In this document: one piece after another, positions 29,516 to 40,017 of the stretch
Position numbering within the stretch: position 1 is the first letter of the stretch
Layout of the letters: every line of letters starts with the position of its first letter
DNA from: a gamma proteobacterium symbiont of Ctena orbiculata
Lineage (GTDB): Bacteria; Pseudomonadota; Gammaproteobacteria; Chromatiales; Chromatiaceae
DNA length: 64,000 bases
Reading direction: 5' to 3'
Assembly: GCA_003094535.1 (NCBI GenBank)
Contig: NATV01000109.1
Location: forward strand, 22,503 to 86,502
Notes under the pieces: model-generated
The model's input: the letters and a program-made list of their open reading frames with translations, nothing else
The model's database searches: none
What the model was told of the DNA's origin: nothing
Made by a program: the position numbers and the translations under genes

Positions 29516-30568
29516 ATGAGGTACATCAATCAATCCGACCAGCTAAACCGGCCTGACGGCGGTCTAGGCATACTCCTGGTCAATCTGGGCACACCCGATG
29601 CGCCGACAGCGTCCGCGGTGCGTCGCTATCTCGCGGAGTTTCTCAGCGATCCGCGGGTGGTGGCGATCCCGAAACTGATATGGATGTTGATTCTCCACGG
29701 CATCGTTCTGCGGATCAGACCGAGGATCAAGGCCGAGGGGTACAAAAGCATCTGGACGGACGAGGGCTCGCCGCTGCTGGTGATTTCCAAACGGCAACAG
29801 GCGGCGCTGAGCGGGATATTGCGGTCCCGACTCCGGGGCAAATTCCATGTGGCGCTCGGGATGCGCTACGGCAATCCATCCATTGCCAGCGTGTTGCATG
29901 AGCTGCGCCAGAAGAACATCCAGCGACTGCTTGTGTTTCCGCTCTATCCGCAATACTCCGCCACCACCACCGCCTCCATCTTCGATGCCGTCACCCGGGA
30001 GCTGCAGCGCTGGCGCTGGATACCGGAAATCCGCTTCATCCAGCGATACCACGATCGAGCCGACTATATCAGGGTGCTGAGCGAGAGCATCCGCAGCTAT
30101 CGCGAGCAACAGGGCGTTGCACAGAAGCTGCTCTTCTCCTTTCACGGCATCCCCAAGGATTACTACCAAGCCGGCGACCCCTATCCGGATGAGTGCCGTG
30201 CCACAGCCAAGGCTGTGGTGGACAACCTCGACCTCGAAGCGGACCAGTGGCACCTCACCTATCAATCCCGCTTCGGCGCCCAGGAGTGGGTGAAACCCTA
30301 CACCATGCAGACCCTGAAGCAGTGGGGCGCCGAGGGTGTAGAGAGTGTACAGGTTGTCTGTCCCGCTTTCTCCGCCGACTGCCTGGAGACCCTGGAAGAG
30401 ATTGCCGAGGAAAACCGTGACGCCTTCCTCGAATCGGGGGGTAAGCGCTATGCCTATATACCGGCGCTCAATGATGCTCCCGAACATATGCAGATGCTCG
30501 CGGAGCTGGTCTGCAGCCATGTCTCGGGCTGGCCCGAGGCTGAACCTGACAACGGAGGGAAAGGCTGA
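29516..30568 (+). CDS. hemH: Ferrochelatase HemH
   Basis: Inserts Fe2+ into protoporphyrin IX, the last haem step. The 350 residues contain the start LGILLVNLGTPDAPTASAVRRYLAEFLSDPRVV, the active-site segment VVCPAFSADCLETLEEIAEEN and the catalytic His in LLFSFHGIPKDYYQAGDPY. Length is normal. It is a peripheral membrane or cytoplasmic enzyme. The stop overlaps the next ORF start (ATGG). Confidence 0.97.
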   Translation: MRYINQSDQLNRPDGGLGILLVNLGTPDAPTASAVRRYLAEFLSDPRVVAIPKLIWMLILHGIVLRIRPRIKAEGYKSIWTDEGSPLLVISKRQQAALSGILRSRLRGKFHVALGMRYGNPSIASVLHELRQKNIQRLLVFPLYPQYSATTTASIFDAVTRELQRWRWIPEIRFIQRYHDRADYIRVLSESIRSYREQQGVAQKLLFSFHGIPKDYYQAGDPYPDECRATAKAVVDNLDLEADQWHLTYQSRFGAQEWVKPYTMQTLKQWGAEGVESVQVVCPAFSADCLETLEEIAEENRDAFLESGGKRYAYIPALNDAPEHMQMLAELVCSHVSGWPEAEPDNGGKG

Positions 30569-30960
30569 TGGCACAACACCCGCACCCGGTCGATATCAAG
30601 GTGCATCAGAGAAGCCGATTCCTCGATATCGCCTTCGACGACGGCAGCCTCTTCTCCCTTCCCTGTGAATATCTGCGGGTCTATTCACCCTCCGCCGAGA
30701 CCCGGGGCCACAGTCCGGCCACGGCGAAACTGGAGCGAGGCAAGGAGCGCGTGACCATCACCAAGATAGAGCCGGTCGGTCAGTATGCGATCAAGATCCA
30801 CTTTGACGACGGCCACAACTCGGGGCTATACGACTGGGTCTATCTCTACAATCTGGGCAAACATCACAATGAGCTTTGGCAGGCCTATCTGGAGAAGCTC
30901 AAGGCGGTGGGTTATCAGCGCCAGGATCCAGATTTGATACCCCCCGATGGCGATGCCTGA
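30568..30960 (+). CDS. DUF971 domain protein
   Basis: A 130-residue protein of the DUF971/GBBH-like N-terminal family (FLDIAFDDGSLFSLPCEYLRVYSPSAE; IHFDDGHNSGLYDWVYLYNLG). The domain occurs at the N-terminus of gamma-butyrobetaine hydroxylases and in stand-alone bacterial proteins sometimes tied to Fe-S assembly. The ATG overlaps the hemH stop, so they are co-translated. Exact role unknown. Confidence 0.9.
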   Translation: MAQHPHPVDIKVHQRSRFLDIAFDDGSLFSLPCEYLRVYSPSAETRGHSPATAKLERGKERVTITKIEPVGQYAIKIHFDDGHNSGLYDWVYLYNLGKHHNELWQAYLEKLKAVGYQRQDPDLIPPDGDA

Positions 30961-31006
30961 ATGGATGGGATTAGATGTGCGGTTAATGATCTGGCTCAAT
31001 CGCCAA

Positions 31007-31030
31007 GCGGAATGAAGTCGTACATTCCGC
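31007..31030. promoter_or_regulatory. Inverted repeat upstream of the V-ATPase operon
   Basis: GCGGAATG and CATTCCGC form perfect 8-base arms around eight bases (AAGTCGTA), 47 bases after the DUF971 stop and ~110 before the first ATPase ATG. There is no T-run, so a Rho-independent terminator is doubtful. An operator or an mRNA hairpin between the two operons is possible. Confidence 0.35.
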
Positions 31031-31140
31031 AGCCAAATTAGCTACACTATCTATGAAATGCAGGGTTGCAACGCACTGGCCCTGACATCGATCCTCAGAG
31101 ACAACAAACGACCCGATATAAGACTGGGGGGTTACGCTTA

Positions 31141-31467
31141 ATGGAAGAATCACTGCAGCGCTTGCTCGACGCTGAAACCAAAGCGCAACAGATCCACAGC
31201 AAGGCCGAAGAGATGCGGGAGCGCACGATCCAGGAGGCTTTGCAAGAGGCAAAGACCAAAGAGGAACATTTCGAGGCGCGTATCCCCGAACTGCATCAGA
31301 GCTTCATGGAGAAGGCGGAGAGCCGTGCTGAACAGACCATCGCAGAACTGAAGAAACGCTTCAACGAACGTCATGCCCAGCTGCGCGAATATGCCGAAGC
31401 CCGGGAGGATGACGCACTGGAAGCGGCCTTCGCGGCGCTGATCGATCCCAGGGCTGACGAAGATTGA
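31141..31467 (+). CDS. V/A-type ATPase peripheral stalk subunit (G/H-like)
   Basis: The start is ATG 31141 after GGGGGG (MEESLQRLLDAETKAQQI), 108 aa; the ORF-track start is 25 codons too early. It is an almost continuous charged coiled coil (KAEEMRERTIQEALQEAKTKEEHFEARI), as in the NtpH/AhaH/G subunit that pairs with subunit E in the peripheral stalk. It is the first gene of the ATPase operon. The call rests largely on position and coiled-coil character. Confidence 0.75.
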   Translation: MEESLQRLLDAETKAQQIHSKAEEMRERTIQEALQEAKTKEEHFEARIPELHQSFMEKAESRAEQTIAELKKRFNERHAQLREYAEAREDDALEAAFAALIDPRADED

Positions 31468-31476
31468 CCGGACCAG

Positions 31477-32538
31477 ATGAGTTCGCATAGAGATCAGGCC
31501 TATCTCAAGACCCGCGTCGGTGTGCTCTCGGCACGGCTGCTCGATCCCGATATCATTGAACGCCTGAAACAGATGTCGCTCAGTCAACTGGGCGAAGCCT
31601 TCGACCTGCAGCCCATCTTCGATGAGGCGATCGACAACCGGCAAAAGATCCGCCTGGTCGAGCAGGCCCTGTTGCAGCGGCTGATGGGCGAACTCTCTGT
31701 GCTGTTGCGCCCCCTCAGTGGACGCTCCCGGGGCCTGATGCTCTACTGGCCGAGAAAGTTCGAACTCTATAATCTCAAGACCCTGATCCGGGGTAAGTTG
31801 AACAGCCTCGGGATGGAGGAGATCCGCGACAACCTGTTCGAGATGCCGGAGAACATCCGCCTGCCTCACGAATCCCTGCTGCAGGCGGAGAATGTGCTGG
31901 AGATGCTGCGCCAGCTCGACCAGGGACCCTATGCCCTGATCGCGAGACAGGCGCGCAGTGTTTTCGAGGAGCAGCATGAAAACTTTTCCCTCGATGCCGC
32001 CATCGATCGACTCTACTACACCGGTATGCTGCGCCATGCCAACATCACCGACGGCATCGACAAGCGCGGCCTGAAGAAGGTGATCGGCATCATGATCGAC
32101 CGGCAGAATATTCTTTGGCTGCTGCGCTACCGCCTGGTCTATCGCTTCGCACCCAGCGAGGCCTACTACCTGCTGATACCCTATGGCGGGCGCATCCAGC
32201 GGGAGAGGCTGATGGAGCTGGCCAATCTCGACGGCCTGGAGACCATCATCGATCGTCTGCCACCCCCGTTCAAAGCGATCCTCGCCGATGTGAAGAACAT
32301 TACCCAGGTGCGGCAGCGTCTCGACCACACCGCCAGCGAAGAGCTGCGTAAATTGATGCACTACAGCCCCGACGCGATGGTTTCCGCGCTCAGTTACATG
32401 ATCATCCGGGACATGGACCTGATGAAACTCTACGCCATCATCCAGGGTAAGCTGCTGCAGATGGACCAAGGGATCATGAATGAGGCGGTACCCGGTAATC
32501 CCTTGCGCAACGAGGCAGTGGAGGCGAGCCATGTTTAG
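31477..32538 (+). CDS. V/A-type ATPase subunit C (AC39/d-like)
   Basis: A 353-residue helical subunit that links the central shaft to the membrane ring. The AC39 signature is visible in YLKTRVGVLSARLLDP, FELYNLKTLIRGKL and IDRQNILWLLRYRLVYRFAPSEAYYLLIPYGGRI. It ends overlapping subunit I by eight bases (ATGTTTAG). Nine bases separate it from the preceding stalk gene. Confidence 0.85.
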   Translation: MSSHRDQAYLKTRVGVLSARLLDPDIIERLKQMSLSQLGEAFDLQPIFDEAIDNRQKIRLVEQALLQRLMGELSVLLRPLSGRSRGLMLYWPRKFELYNLKTLIRGKLNSLGMEEIRDNLFEMPENIRLPHESLLQAENVLEMLRQLDQGPYALIARQARSVFEEQHENFSLDAAIDRLYYTGMLRHANITDGIDKRGLKKVIGIMIDRQNILWLLRYRLVYRFAPSEAYYLLIPYGGRIQRERLMELANLDGLETIIDRLPPPFKAILADVKNITQVRQRLDHTASEELRKLMHYSPDAMVSALSYMIIRDMDLMKLYAIIQGKLLQMDQGIMNEAVPGNPLRNEAVEASHV

Positions 32539-34408
32539 TCCGCTGCCGATGAAACACATCAGCCTGCAGGTACTCACCGCCGATCTACCCAGTGCCTCGA
32601 TGATCCTGGCCGGCCTCAACAGCTTCAGTCCGGACAACCGTCCCTACGCCGAGGAGGAGCTCCCGGACGTTCCAGGTCAACACTTCCGCGAGTGTTATGC
32701 CAAGGCAAAGGCACGTCTTGACAAGATCGCATCCCAGGTGGGATTCACCCCCTCCGCGTTCTCCGGAGATATCGCGCCGATCTCCGAGCAGCAGCTCGAA
32801 GCGGTGAATCAGTGGTTGGGGCAGGCGTGGGAGAGCTGCTCCGATTTCGAAGAGAGCCGCCGCCGTCATCTCGAGGAGCGTCGAAGTATCGACCAATTGG
32901 AGACCACCCTGGCCAATTTTCGCCATCTCCATATCGATCTGGGCCAGCTGCATGGCGACAAGCAGTTCCTCGAGACCACCATCGGCATGGTGCCCCGCGC
33001 CCAGGTCAGTCAGCTGAAGGATGCCCTCGGCCTCGACAACTACCTGCTCTTCCCCTACCACGAGAGCGACAGCGAGAGTCATGTGATCATCTTCGGCAGC
33101 GGCGGCCGCGAGGGCTCGAAACTGAAATCGGTGCTCGATACCGCCGGATTCCGCCCGCTGGAGATTCCGCCGGAACTGCACGACCAGCCGGAGGCGGCCG
33201 AGAGCCGGCTGATACAGCGCCGGGCATCGGTGGAGGCGGCAGACAAGGAACTCGAAGAGACGATCCGCGCCTGGAGCGAATCCGCCGACCAGGAGCTGCG
33301 GCAGGCAGCCAGGGTTCTTCATCTGGCGGCGCCCTACGTGGCGCTGGGTGAAGCCGCCCGCCATCGCGGCAATCTCTCCCGGCTGCAGGGCTGGGTTCCC
33401 GCCGAGGATATTCATCTGGTGGAGTACGCATTGGGGGAGAAGCTGCCCAACGCCTATGTGCTCGAGACCCGGGATCCGAGGCCCGATGAACGTGGGCTGG
33501 TACCCTCGGTGATGCGCCACAGCCGGCTGCTGCGGCCATTCTCCTCACTGGTGATGCAGTATGGCGTCCCCCGTTACGGCGAGGTCAACCCAACCCAGCT
33601 CTTCGCCCTCACCTATATCCTGATGTTCGGCATGATGTTCGGCGATATCGGTCACGGTGCGGTGATCATCGCGGTCACCCTGCTGCTGCGGCGCAAGCTC
33701 CGAAGCTTCACCCCCTTCGGCATCGCCGCCGGTCTCTCGTCCATCCTCTTCGGCTTTCTCTACGGCAGCATCTTCGGCTACGAGCATATCCTCCACGCAA
33801 TCTGGATCGCGCCCCTCACCGACCCCCTCTACATGCTCACCGTGGCCCTGCTCTGGGGTGTCGGCTTCATCATCCTCGTGACCCTGCTCAACATCCTCAA
33901 TCACATGATGATGGGCGATCGCATCGGTGCTCTTTTCGGCGACAACGGTCTGCTCTCCCTGCTGCTCTATGCCGGCCTGCTGGGCACCGGCTACAGCTTT
34001 TATGCCGAGGGCAGTGTCAACCTGTTCTGGGGAACATTGGCGGTTCTCACCCTGATCGGCATCTTCGCCCATAAGCTGGTCGAGCAGGAGGCCGCCATCG
34101 GCGAGCGCATCCTGGTGGCCTTCATCGAGACCTTCGAAACGATCACCGGCTACGCCTCCAACACCCTCTCCTTCCTGCGTGTCGCCGCCTTCAGCCTCAA
34201 CCATGTGGCGCTGGCGATCGCGGTCTTCACCCTGGCCAACATGATGGGCGACATGGGGCACTGGATCACGGTGATCCTGGGTAATGTTTTCATCCTGGTC
34301 CTGGAAGGGCTGATTGTTGCCATCCAGGTCCTACGACTTGAATTCTATGAAGGTTTCTCCCGTTTTTATTCGGGAGATGGGAAGGCATTTAAACCACTTA
34401 CGCTTTAA
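32531..34408 (+). CDS. V/A-type ATPase membrane subunit I (a)
   Basis: The start is ATG 32531 (MFSPLPMKHISLQVLTADL), 625 aa; the ORF-track entry extends upstream into subunit C. Residues 1-330 form the cytoplasmic stator-like arm. The rest has about seven membrane segments (LTYILMFGMMFGDIGHGAVIIAVTLLL; ILVTLLNILNHMMMG; FLRVAAFSLNHVALAIAVFTLANMMG). The conserved Arg region of ion translocation is in the last helices. Together with subunit K this makes the ion path. Confidence 0.94.
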   Translation: MFSPLPMKHISLQVLTADLPSASMILAGLNSFSPDNRPYAEEELPDVPGQHFRECYAKAKARLDKIASQVGFTPSAFSGDIAPISEQQLEAVNQWLGQAWESCSDFEESRRRHLEERRSIDQLETTLANFRHLHIDLGQLHGDKQFLETTIGMVPRAQVSQLKDALGLDNYLLFPYHESDSESHVIIFGSGGREGSKLKSVLDTAGFRPLEIPPELHDQPEAAESRLIQRRASVEAADKELEETIRAWSESADQELRQAARVLHLAAPYVALGEAARHRGNLSRLQGWVPAEDIHLVEYALGEKLPNAYVLETRDPRPDERGLVPSVMRHSRLLRPFSSLVMQYGVPRYGEVNPTQLFALTYILMFGMMFGDIGHGAVIIAVTLLLRRKLRSFTPFGIAAGLSSILFGFLYGSIFGYEHILHAIWIAPLTDPLYMLTVALLWGVGFIILVTLLNILNHMMMGDRIGALFGDNGLLSLLLYAGLLGTGYSFYAEGSVNLFWGTLAVLTLIGIFAHKLVEQEAAIGERILVAFIETFETITGYASNTLSFLRVAAFSLNHVALAIAVFTLANMMGDMGHWITVILGNVFILVLEGLIVAIQVLRLEFYEGFSRFYSGDGKAFKPLTL

Positions 34409-34524
34409 TTATGAATTTTGAATGATGAATTTCGGTGCTCGCTATGCTCGCAATCTTATGTAAAAAACAGGCGTGTGCGCAGCGCACGCAGCAATTCAAG
34501 ATTCATAAATCAAAATTCATAATT
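34407..34524. repeat. Short inverted-repeat element inside the V-ATPase operon
   Basis: The 139-base gap between subunits I and K begins AATTATGAATTTTGA (34407-34421) and carries the exact complement TCAAAATTCATAATT at 34510-34524. Between them are GC-rich segments including the palindrome GTGCGCAGCGCAC (34475-34487). The left arm overlaps the subunit I stop codon. AT-rich outer arms with a GC-rich core resemble small non-autonomous repeats (MITE/REP-like); copy number is not visible here. Confidence 0.55.
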
Positions 34525-34547
34525 CAAACAAAATAGGAGCATGTGTT

Positions 34548-34988
34548 ATGTATTGGCTTATCGCAGTAATGACCCTCGGTATCGCCGGCCTGATCATCAC
34601 CGGCGTTATCATGGAGATGCAGCCGGCCAAGGTCAGCAGGCCCTGGTTCAAGCCAACCATCGGCATCAACCTGGTGGTTTTTGTCGCCGCCCAGGCGGCA
34701 TTGATCTTCATGGGGTTCAACGAGGTCATGGCCGCTACCGAGGCGGCTACCGAGGGGGGCGGCGAGATATCCATCGGCCTCGGCCTCGGCATCATCGGCG
34801 TCGGTATTCCGACCGCGCTGAGCACCATCGGCGCGGGCATCGCGGTGGGTCCCATCGGCGCCGCCTCGCTGGCGGTGTTGGCGGAAAAACCGGAGATCTT
34901 CGGCCGCACCCTGATCTATCTCGGGCTGGCGGAAGGTATCGCCATCTACGGTCTGGTGATGAGTATCCTGCTGCTGGATAAGATCTGA
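34548..34988 (+). CDS. V/A-type ATPase proteolipid subunit K (c ring)
   Basis: A 146-residue membrane protein with four hydrophobic segments. The C-terminal hairpin (ISIGLGLGIIGVGIPTALSTIGAGIAVGPIGAASLAVLAEKPEIFGRTLIYLGLAEGIAIYGLVMSILLL) carries the ion-binding Glu in LAEGIAIYGL. The N-terminal pair lacks an obvious acidic residue in mid-membrane, consistent with a fused two-hairpin proteolipid with one ion site. Whether it moves H+ or Na+ cannot be decided by eye. TAGGAGC precedes the ATG by about 8 bases. Confidence 0.9.
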   Translation: MYWLIAVMTLGIAGLIITGVIMEMQPAKVSRPWFKPTIGINLVVFVAAQAALIFMGFNEVMAATEAATEGGGEISIGLGLGIIGVGIPTALSTIGAGIAVGPIGAASLAVLAEKPEIFGRTLIYLGLAEGIAIYGLVMSILLLDKI

Positions 34989-34990
34989 GC

Positions 34991-35317
34991 GTGGCGGATA
35001 CAACACCCCATGTGGTCAGAAAGATCTTCGTCGGCAGCCACGCCTTGACCGACGGCTTCCGACTCATCGGTTTCGAGACGATCACCGATCCCGATGCCGC
35101 CACCCTGGATGAGCTGCTGTCGCGGCTGCTGCAGGAGCGGGAGCGGGTGCTGCTGATCATCGAGCAATCGGTGAACCGGATCGGCTCGAAACTGCTCGAT
35201 CAGATTCGCATCGAAGGCGGACACATCGTACTGTCCGAGGTGCCGTCGTTGCACGATCCCGAGGACTTTCACTCCGACCTGGACGGGCAATTGAAAAAAC
35301 TGACGGGCGGTCAATAG
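34991..35317 (+). CDS. V/A-type ATPase subunit F
   Basis: A 108-residue central shaft subunit starting at GTG 34991, two bases after the K stop. The family pattern is visible in KIFVGSHALTDGFRLIGFETI, RVLLIIEQSVNRIGSKLLDQIR and the alpha/beta fold arrangement. It fits between K and E as in other bacterial V-type operons. Confidence 0.83.
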   Translation: MADTTPHVVRKIFVGSHALTDGFRLIGFETITDPDAATLDELLSRLLQERERVLLIIEQSVNRIGSKLLDQIRIEGGHIVLSEVPSLHDPEDFHSDLDGQLKKLTGGQ

Positions 35318-35323
35318 AGGAGA

Positions 35324-35962
35324 GTGACATTGAATCAGGTTGAAGCGCTTGAGAAAGCGATCCTTGAACGGGCCGAATTGATGGCCAACGAGTGCCAGAG
35401 CCGTGCCGAGGCGGGCCGCAAGAATATCCTCCGCGAGGCCAGCGAACGGCTCCATCTGCGCGAGGAGAAGGAGACCCTGTTGGCCAAGTCGCTCGCCGAC
35501 CGGGCCTACCTGCGCAAGGTGCAGGCGGACGAATTGAAGCTGCACAGCAAGATGGACCATATGCGCTGGAACCTGGTGCAGGTGGTCGTCGACCGCCTGC
35601 AGCAGCGCATGCAGTCCCTGATCCAGGACGAGGCGACCTACTTCGAGCTGCTCCAGGCCTATCTGCAGCAGGCGGCGGAACAGATCGAGGAAGCATCTGT
35701 GCTGGTCTCGGTCAACGCCGAGGACCTGCGGCGACTTAAATCCAAATGGGAGAGCCTGACCGCAAACCTGGTCCCGGGCAAGCATTTTGAACTGCTCGAT
35801 GAGAGCATCGAGACCGTCGGCGGCTGCCTGATCACTACCGCCGATCAGCGGATCCAGATCGATCACACATTCGAGGGCCGTCTCGAGCGCCTGCAGCGCA
35901 AGGTGCATCAGGCACTGGTCGAGCGGCTGCTACCCCCCATCGGTGACGGACAGGCACTTTGA
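35324..35962 (+). CDS. V/A-type ATPase subunit E (peripheral stalk)
   Basis: A 212-residue peripheral stalk protein: a long helical N-terminus (EKAILERAELMANECQSRAEAGRKNILREASERLHLREEKETLLA) and a globular C-terminus (VGGCLITTADQRIQIDHTFEGRLERLQRKVHQAL, the typical E-subunit GG.(I/V) end). GTG 35324 is only two bases from GAGGAG, so TTG 35330 (MNQVEALEKAI) is a better-spaced start. Either gives nearly the same protein. It partners the G/H-like gene at 31141. Confidence 0.88.
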   Translation: MTLNQVEALEKAILERAELMANECQSRAEAGRKNILREASERLHLREEKETLLAKSLADRAYLRKVQADELKLHSKMDHMRWNLVQVVVDRLQQRMQSLIQDEATYFELLQAYLQQAAEQIEEASVLVSVNAEDLRRLKSKWESLTANLVPGKHFELLDESIETVGGCLITTADQRIQIDHTFEGRLERLQRKVHQALVERLLPPIGDGQAL

Positions 35963-35964
35963 CA

Positions 35965-37760
<1,796 letters not shown>

Positions 37761-37764
<4 letters not shown>

Positions 37765-39140
37765 GTGCCAAGGAGTATCGTACCGCTTCCTCCGCCCGTG
37801 GCGGCCTGCTGACCGTCGCCGATGTGCCCAACATCGCCTTCGGCGACCGGGTCCACATCCGCGATCAGCAGGGCAACACCCGCAACGGCCAGGTGATCCG
37901 CAGCGCCAACGACGAGGTGCTGATCCAGGTCTTCGAGGGCACCGCCGAGCTCGACCTGGAGAGCACCTGGGTGCGCTTCCTCGACGAACCGGTGGAAATC
38001 GCCCTCTCCCCGGAAATCCTCGGCCGCATCTTCAACGGCCTGGGCGAACCCCGGGACTACCGCCCCCCCATCGTCTCCAACCTGCGCCGCAGCATCAGCG
38101 CCGCCGCCTTCAACCCGGCGGCCCGCACCTATCCGAGGGAGTTCATCCAGACCGGTGTCTCCACCATCGACGGCCTCAACTCCCTGGTGCGGGGGCAGAA
38201 GCTGCCGATCTTCTCCGCCTCGGGCCTGCCCCACAACCGCCTCGCGGCGCAGATCGTGCGCCAGGCCAAGCTGCCCGACGACGACAGCCGCTTCTCGGTG
38301 GTCTTCGCCGCCATGGGGGTCTCCTATGCCGACGCCCGCTTCTTCGAGGAGGAGTTCGCCTCCTCGGGGGTACTGGGCAACGTGGTGATGTTCGTCAACA
38401 TGGCCGACGATCCGCCGGTGGAGCGGCTCACCCTGCCCCGCATGGCCTTGACAGCGGCGGAGTATCTCGCCTTCGATCTCGACCGCCACGTACTGGTGGT
38501 AATGACCGACATGACCCACTACGCCGAGGCGCTGCGCGAGGTCGCCACCGCCAAGGGCGACGTACCGGCGCGCAAGGGCTATCCCGGCTATCTCTATTCC
38601 GACCTGGCGGAGATCTACGAGCGCTCCGGCCGCATCAAGGACCGCCACGGCTCGATCACCCTGGTACCGGTATTGAGCATGCCCAGCGACGACATCACCC
38701 ATCCGATCCCCGACCTCACCGGCTACATCACCGAGGGGCAGATCGTGCTCAGCCGCGAACTGCACAACCAGGGCATTTATCCGCCGGTGCACATCTCGCC
38801 CTCGCTGTCGCGGCTGATGAAGGACGGCATCGGCAAGGACTTCACCCGGGAGGACCACCCCCACGTCTCCAACCAGCTCTACGCCCTCTATGCCCGTGCC
38901 CTGGAGACCCGCAATCTGGCTTCGATCATCGGCGCCGACGAACTCTCCGCCCGCGACCGCCGCTACCTGGAGTTCGCCGACGCCTTCGAACAGCGCTTCG
39001 TGCAGCAGGGCGAGGATGAGGACCGCAGCATCGACGAGACCCTCAACCTGGCCTGGGATCTGCTCTCCACCTTCCCGCCCCAGGCGCTCACCCGGGTCAA
39101 CGAGACCGAGATCGCCAAGTACCATCGGCAGAGCGCATGA
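37761..39140 (+). CDS. V/A-type ATPase subunit B
   Basis: The non-catalytic nucleotide-binding subunit, 459 aa, length as expected. Signatures: LPIFSASGLPHNRLAAQIVRQAKL (degenerate P-loop, as in B subunits), VLVVMTDMTHYAEALREVATAKGDVPARKGYPGYLYSDLAEIYERSGR, and PDLTGYITEGQIVLSRELHNQGIYPPV. Start and stop both overlap neighbours by ATGA, so A, B and D are translationally coupled. The long plus-strand ORF 37736-39019 in another frame is a GC-rich shadow. Confidence 0.97.
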
Positions 39141-39760
39141 CCGGCAAACGCATCAAGGCCGCCCCGACCAAGAACACCCTGCTCAACCTGAAGCGGCAGC
39201 TCAACTTTCTCGAGGAGGGCCACAGCCTGCTGGAGCGCAAGCGCGAGCTGCTGACCCGGCTGGTCTACCAGCGCATCGGCGAATACCGCGAGATCCGCGA
39301 CCAGGCCCATGAGGCGATCAAGCTGGCCTATCACTGGCTCAGCATGCTGCAATTGCGCATGGGCAGCCGCGCCATCAACCAGGCGGTCCTGGGGGTGGAG
39401 CCGGTGCTCGATGTGAAAATCCTGCCGCGCCGCAACCTGGGGGTGGAGTACCCCTCGGTCAGCGGCGAGCTGCTACCCCTCAACCCGGTGGGCCTCCTCG
39501 GCACCGATCCCAGCTTCGATTCCACCCGCCATCACTTCGCCGAGGCCTCGCTGCAGCTGGCGAAGATGGGTGAGGTCTCGATGAGCCTGAACCGGTTGAT
39601 CGCCGAACAGAGAAAGGCACAGAAGCGGGTGAATGCGTTGCGTTATAACATTATTCCGCAGTATCGCAATACCATTCGGTTTATTGAGAATGCGCTGGAA
39701 GAAGAGGAGAGGAATGCGTTGTTTCAGGTGAAGGTGTTGAGGGATCAGGAGAAGATATAA
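39137..39760 (+). CDS. V/A-type ATPase subunit D (central shaft)
   Basis: The rotor shaft, 207 aa. Typical features are KAAPTKNTLLNLKRQLNFLEEGHSLLERKRELL at the start and VNALRYNIIPQYRNTIRFIENALEEEERNALFQVKVL near the end. It is the last gene of the operon. From about 39590 codon choice changes abruptly to TTG, TTT and ATT, unlike the CTG/CTC/ATC-rich upstream part, although the protein stays conserved. Confidence 0.95.
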   Translation: MTGKRIKAAPTKNTLLNLKRQLNFLEEGHSLLERKRELLTRLVYQRIGEYREIRDQAHEAIKLAYHWLSMLQLRMGSRAINQAVLGVEPVLDVKILPRRNLGVEYPSVSGELLPLNPVGLLGTDPSFDSTRHHFAEASLQLAKMGEVSMSLNRLIAEQRKAQKRVNALRYNIIPQYRNTIRFIENALEEEERNALFQVKVLRDQEKI

Positions 39761-40017
39761 TAAGCCTGATCAAGAAATACTCCTACATAAATAAATAAGC
39801 CATTACAATTAGTTATATAATTATAATAAAGTTGTTTCTTGAATTTGAAACAGCCGCTTAGGTTGACTCACCCAAACTATCGCTTCAGCGGTTTACTCCG
39901 TACAGATACCTCAATGAATTTCTAAACTTTTCGCTACAGCTGCCGCTGTTTCTTAAATCAAGAGTAATCAAATGGAGCAGTACCGACCCTGAATCGTGTA
40001 TCTTCGGAGAATTCGCG

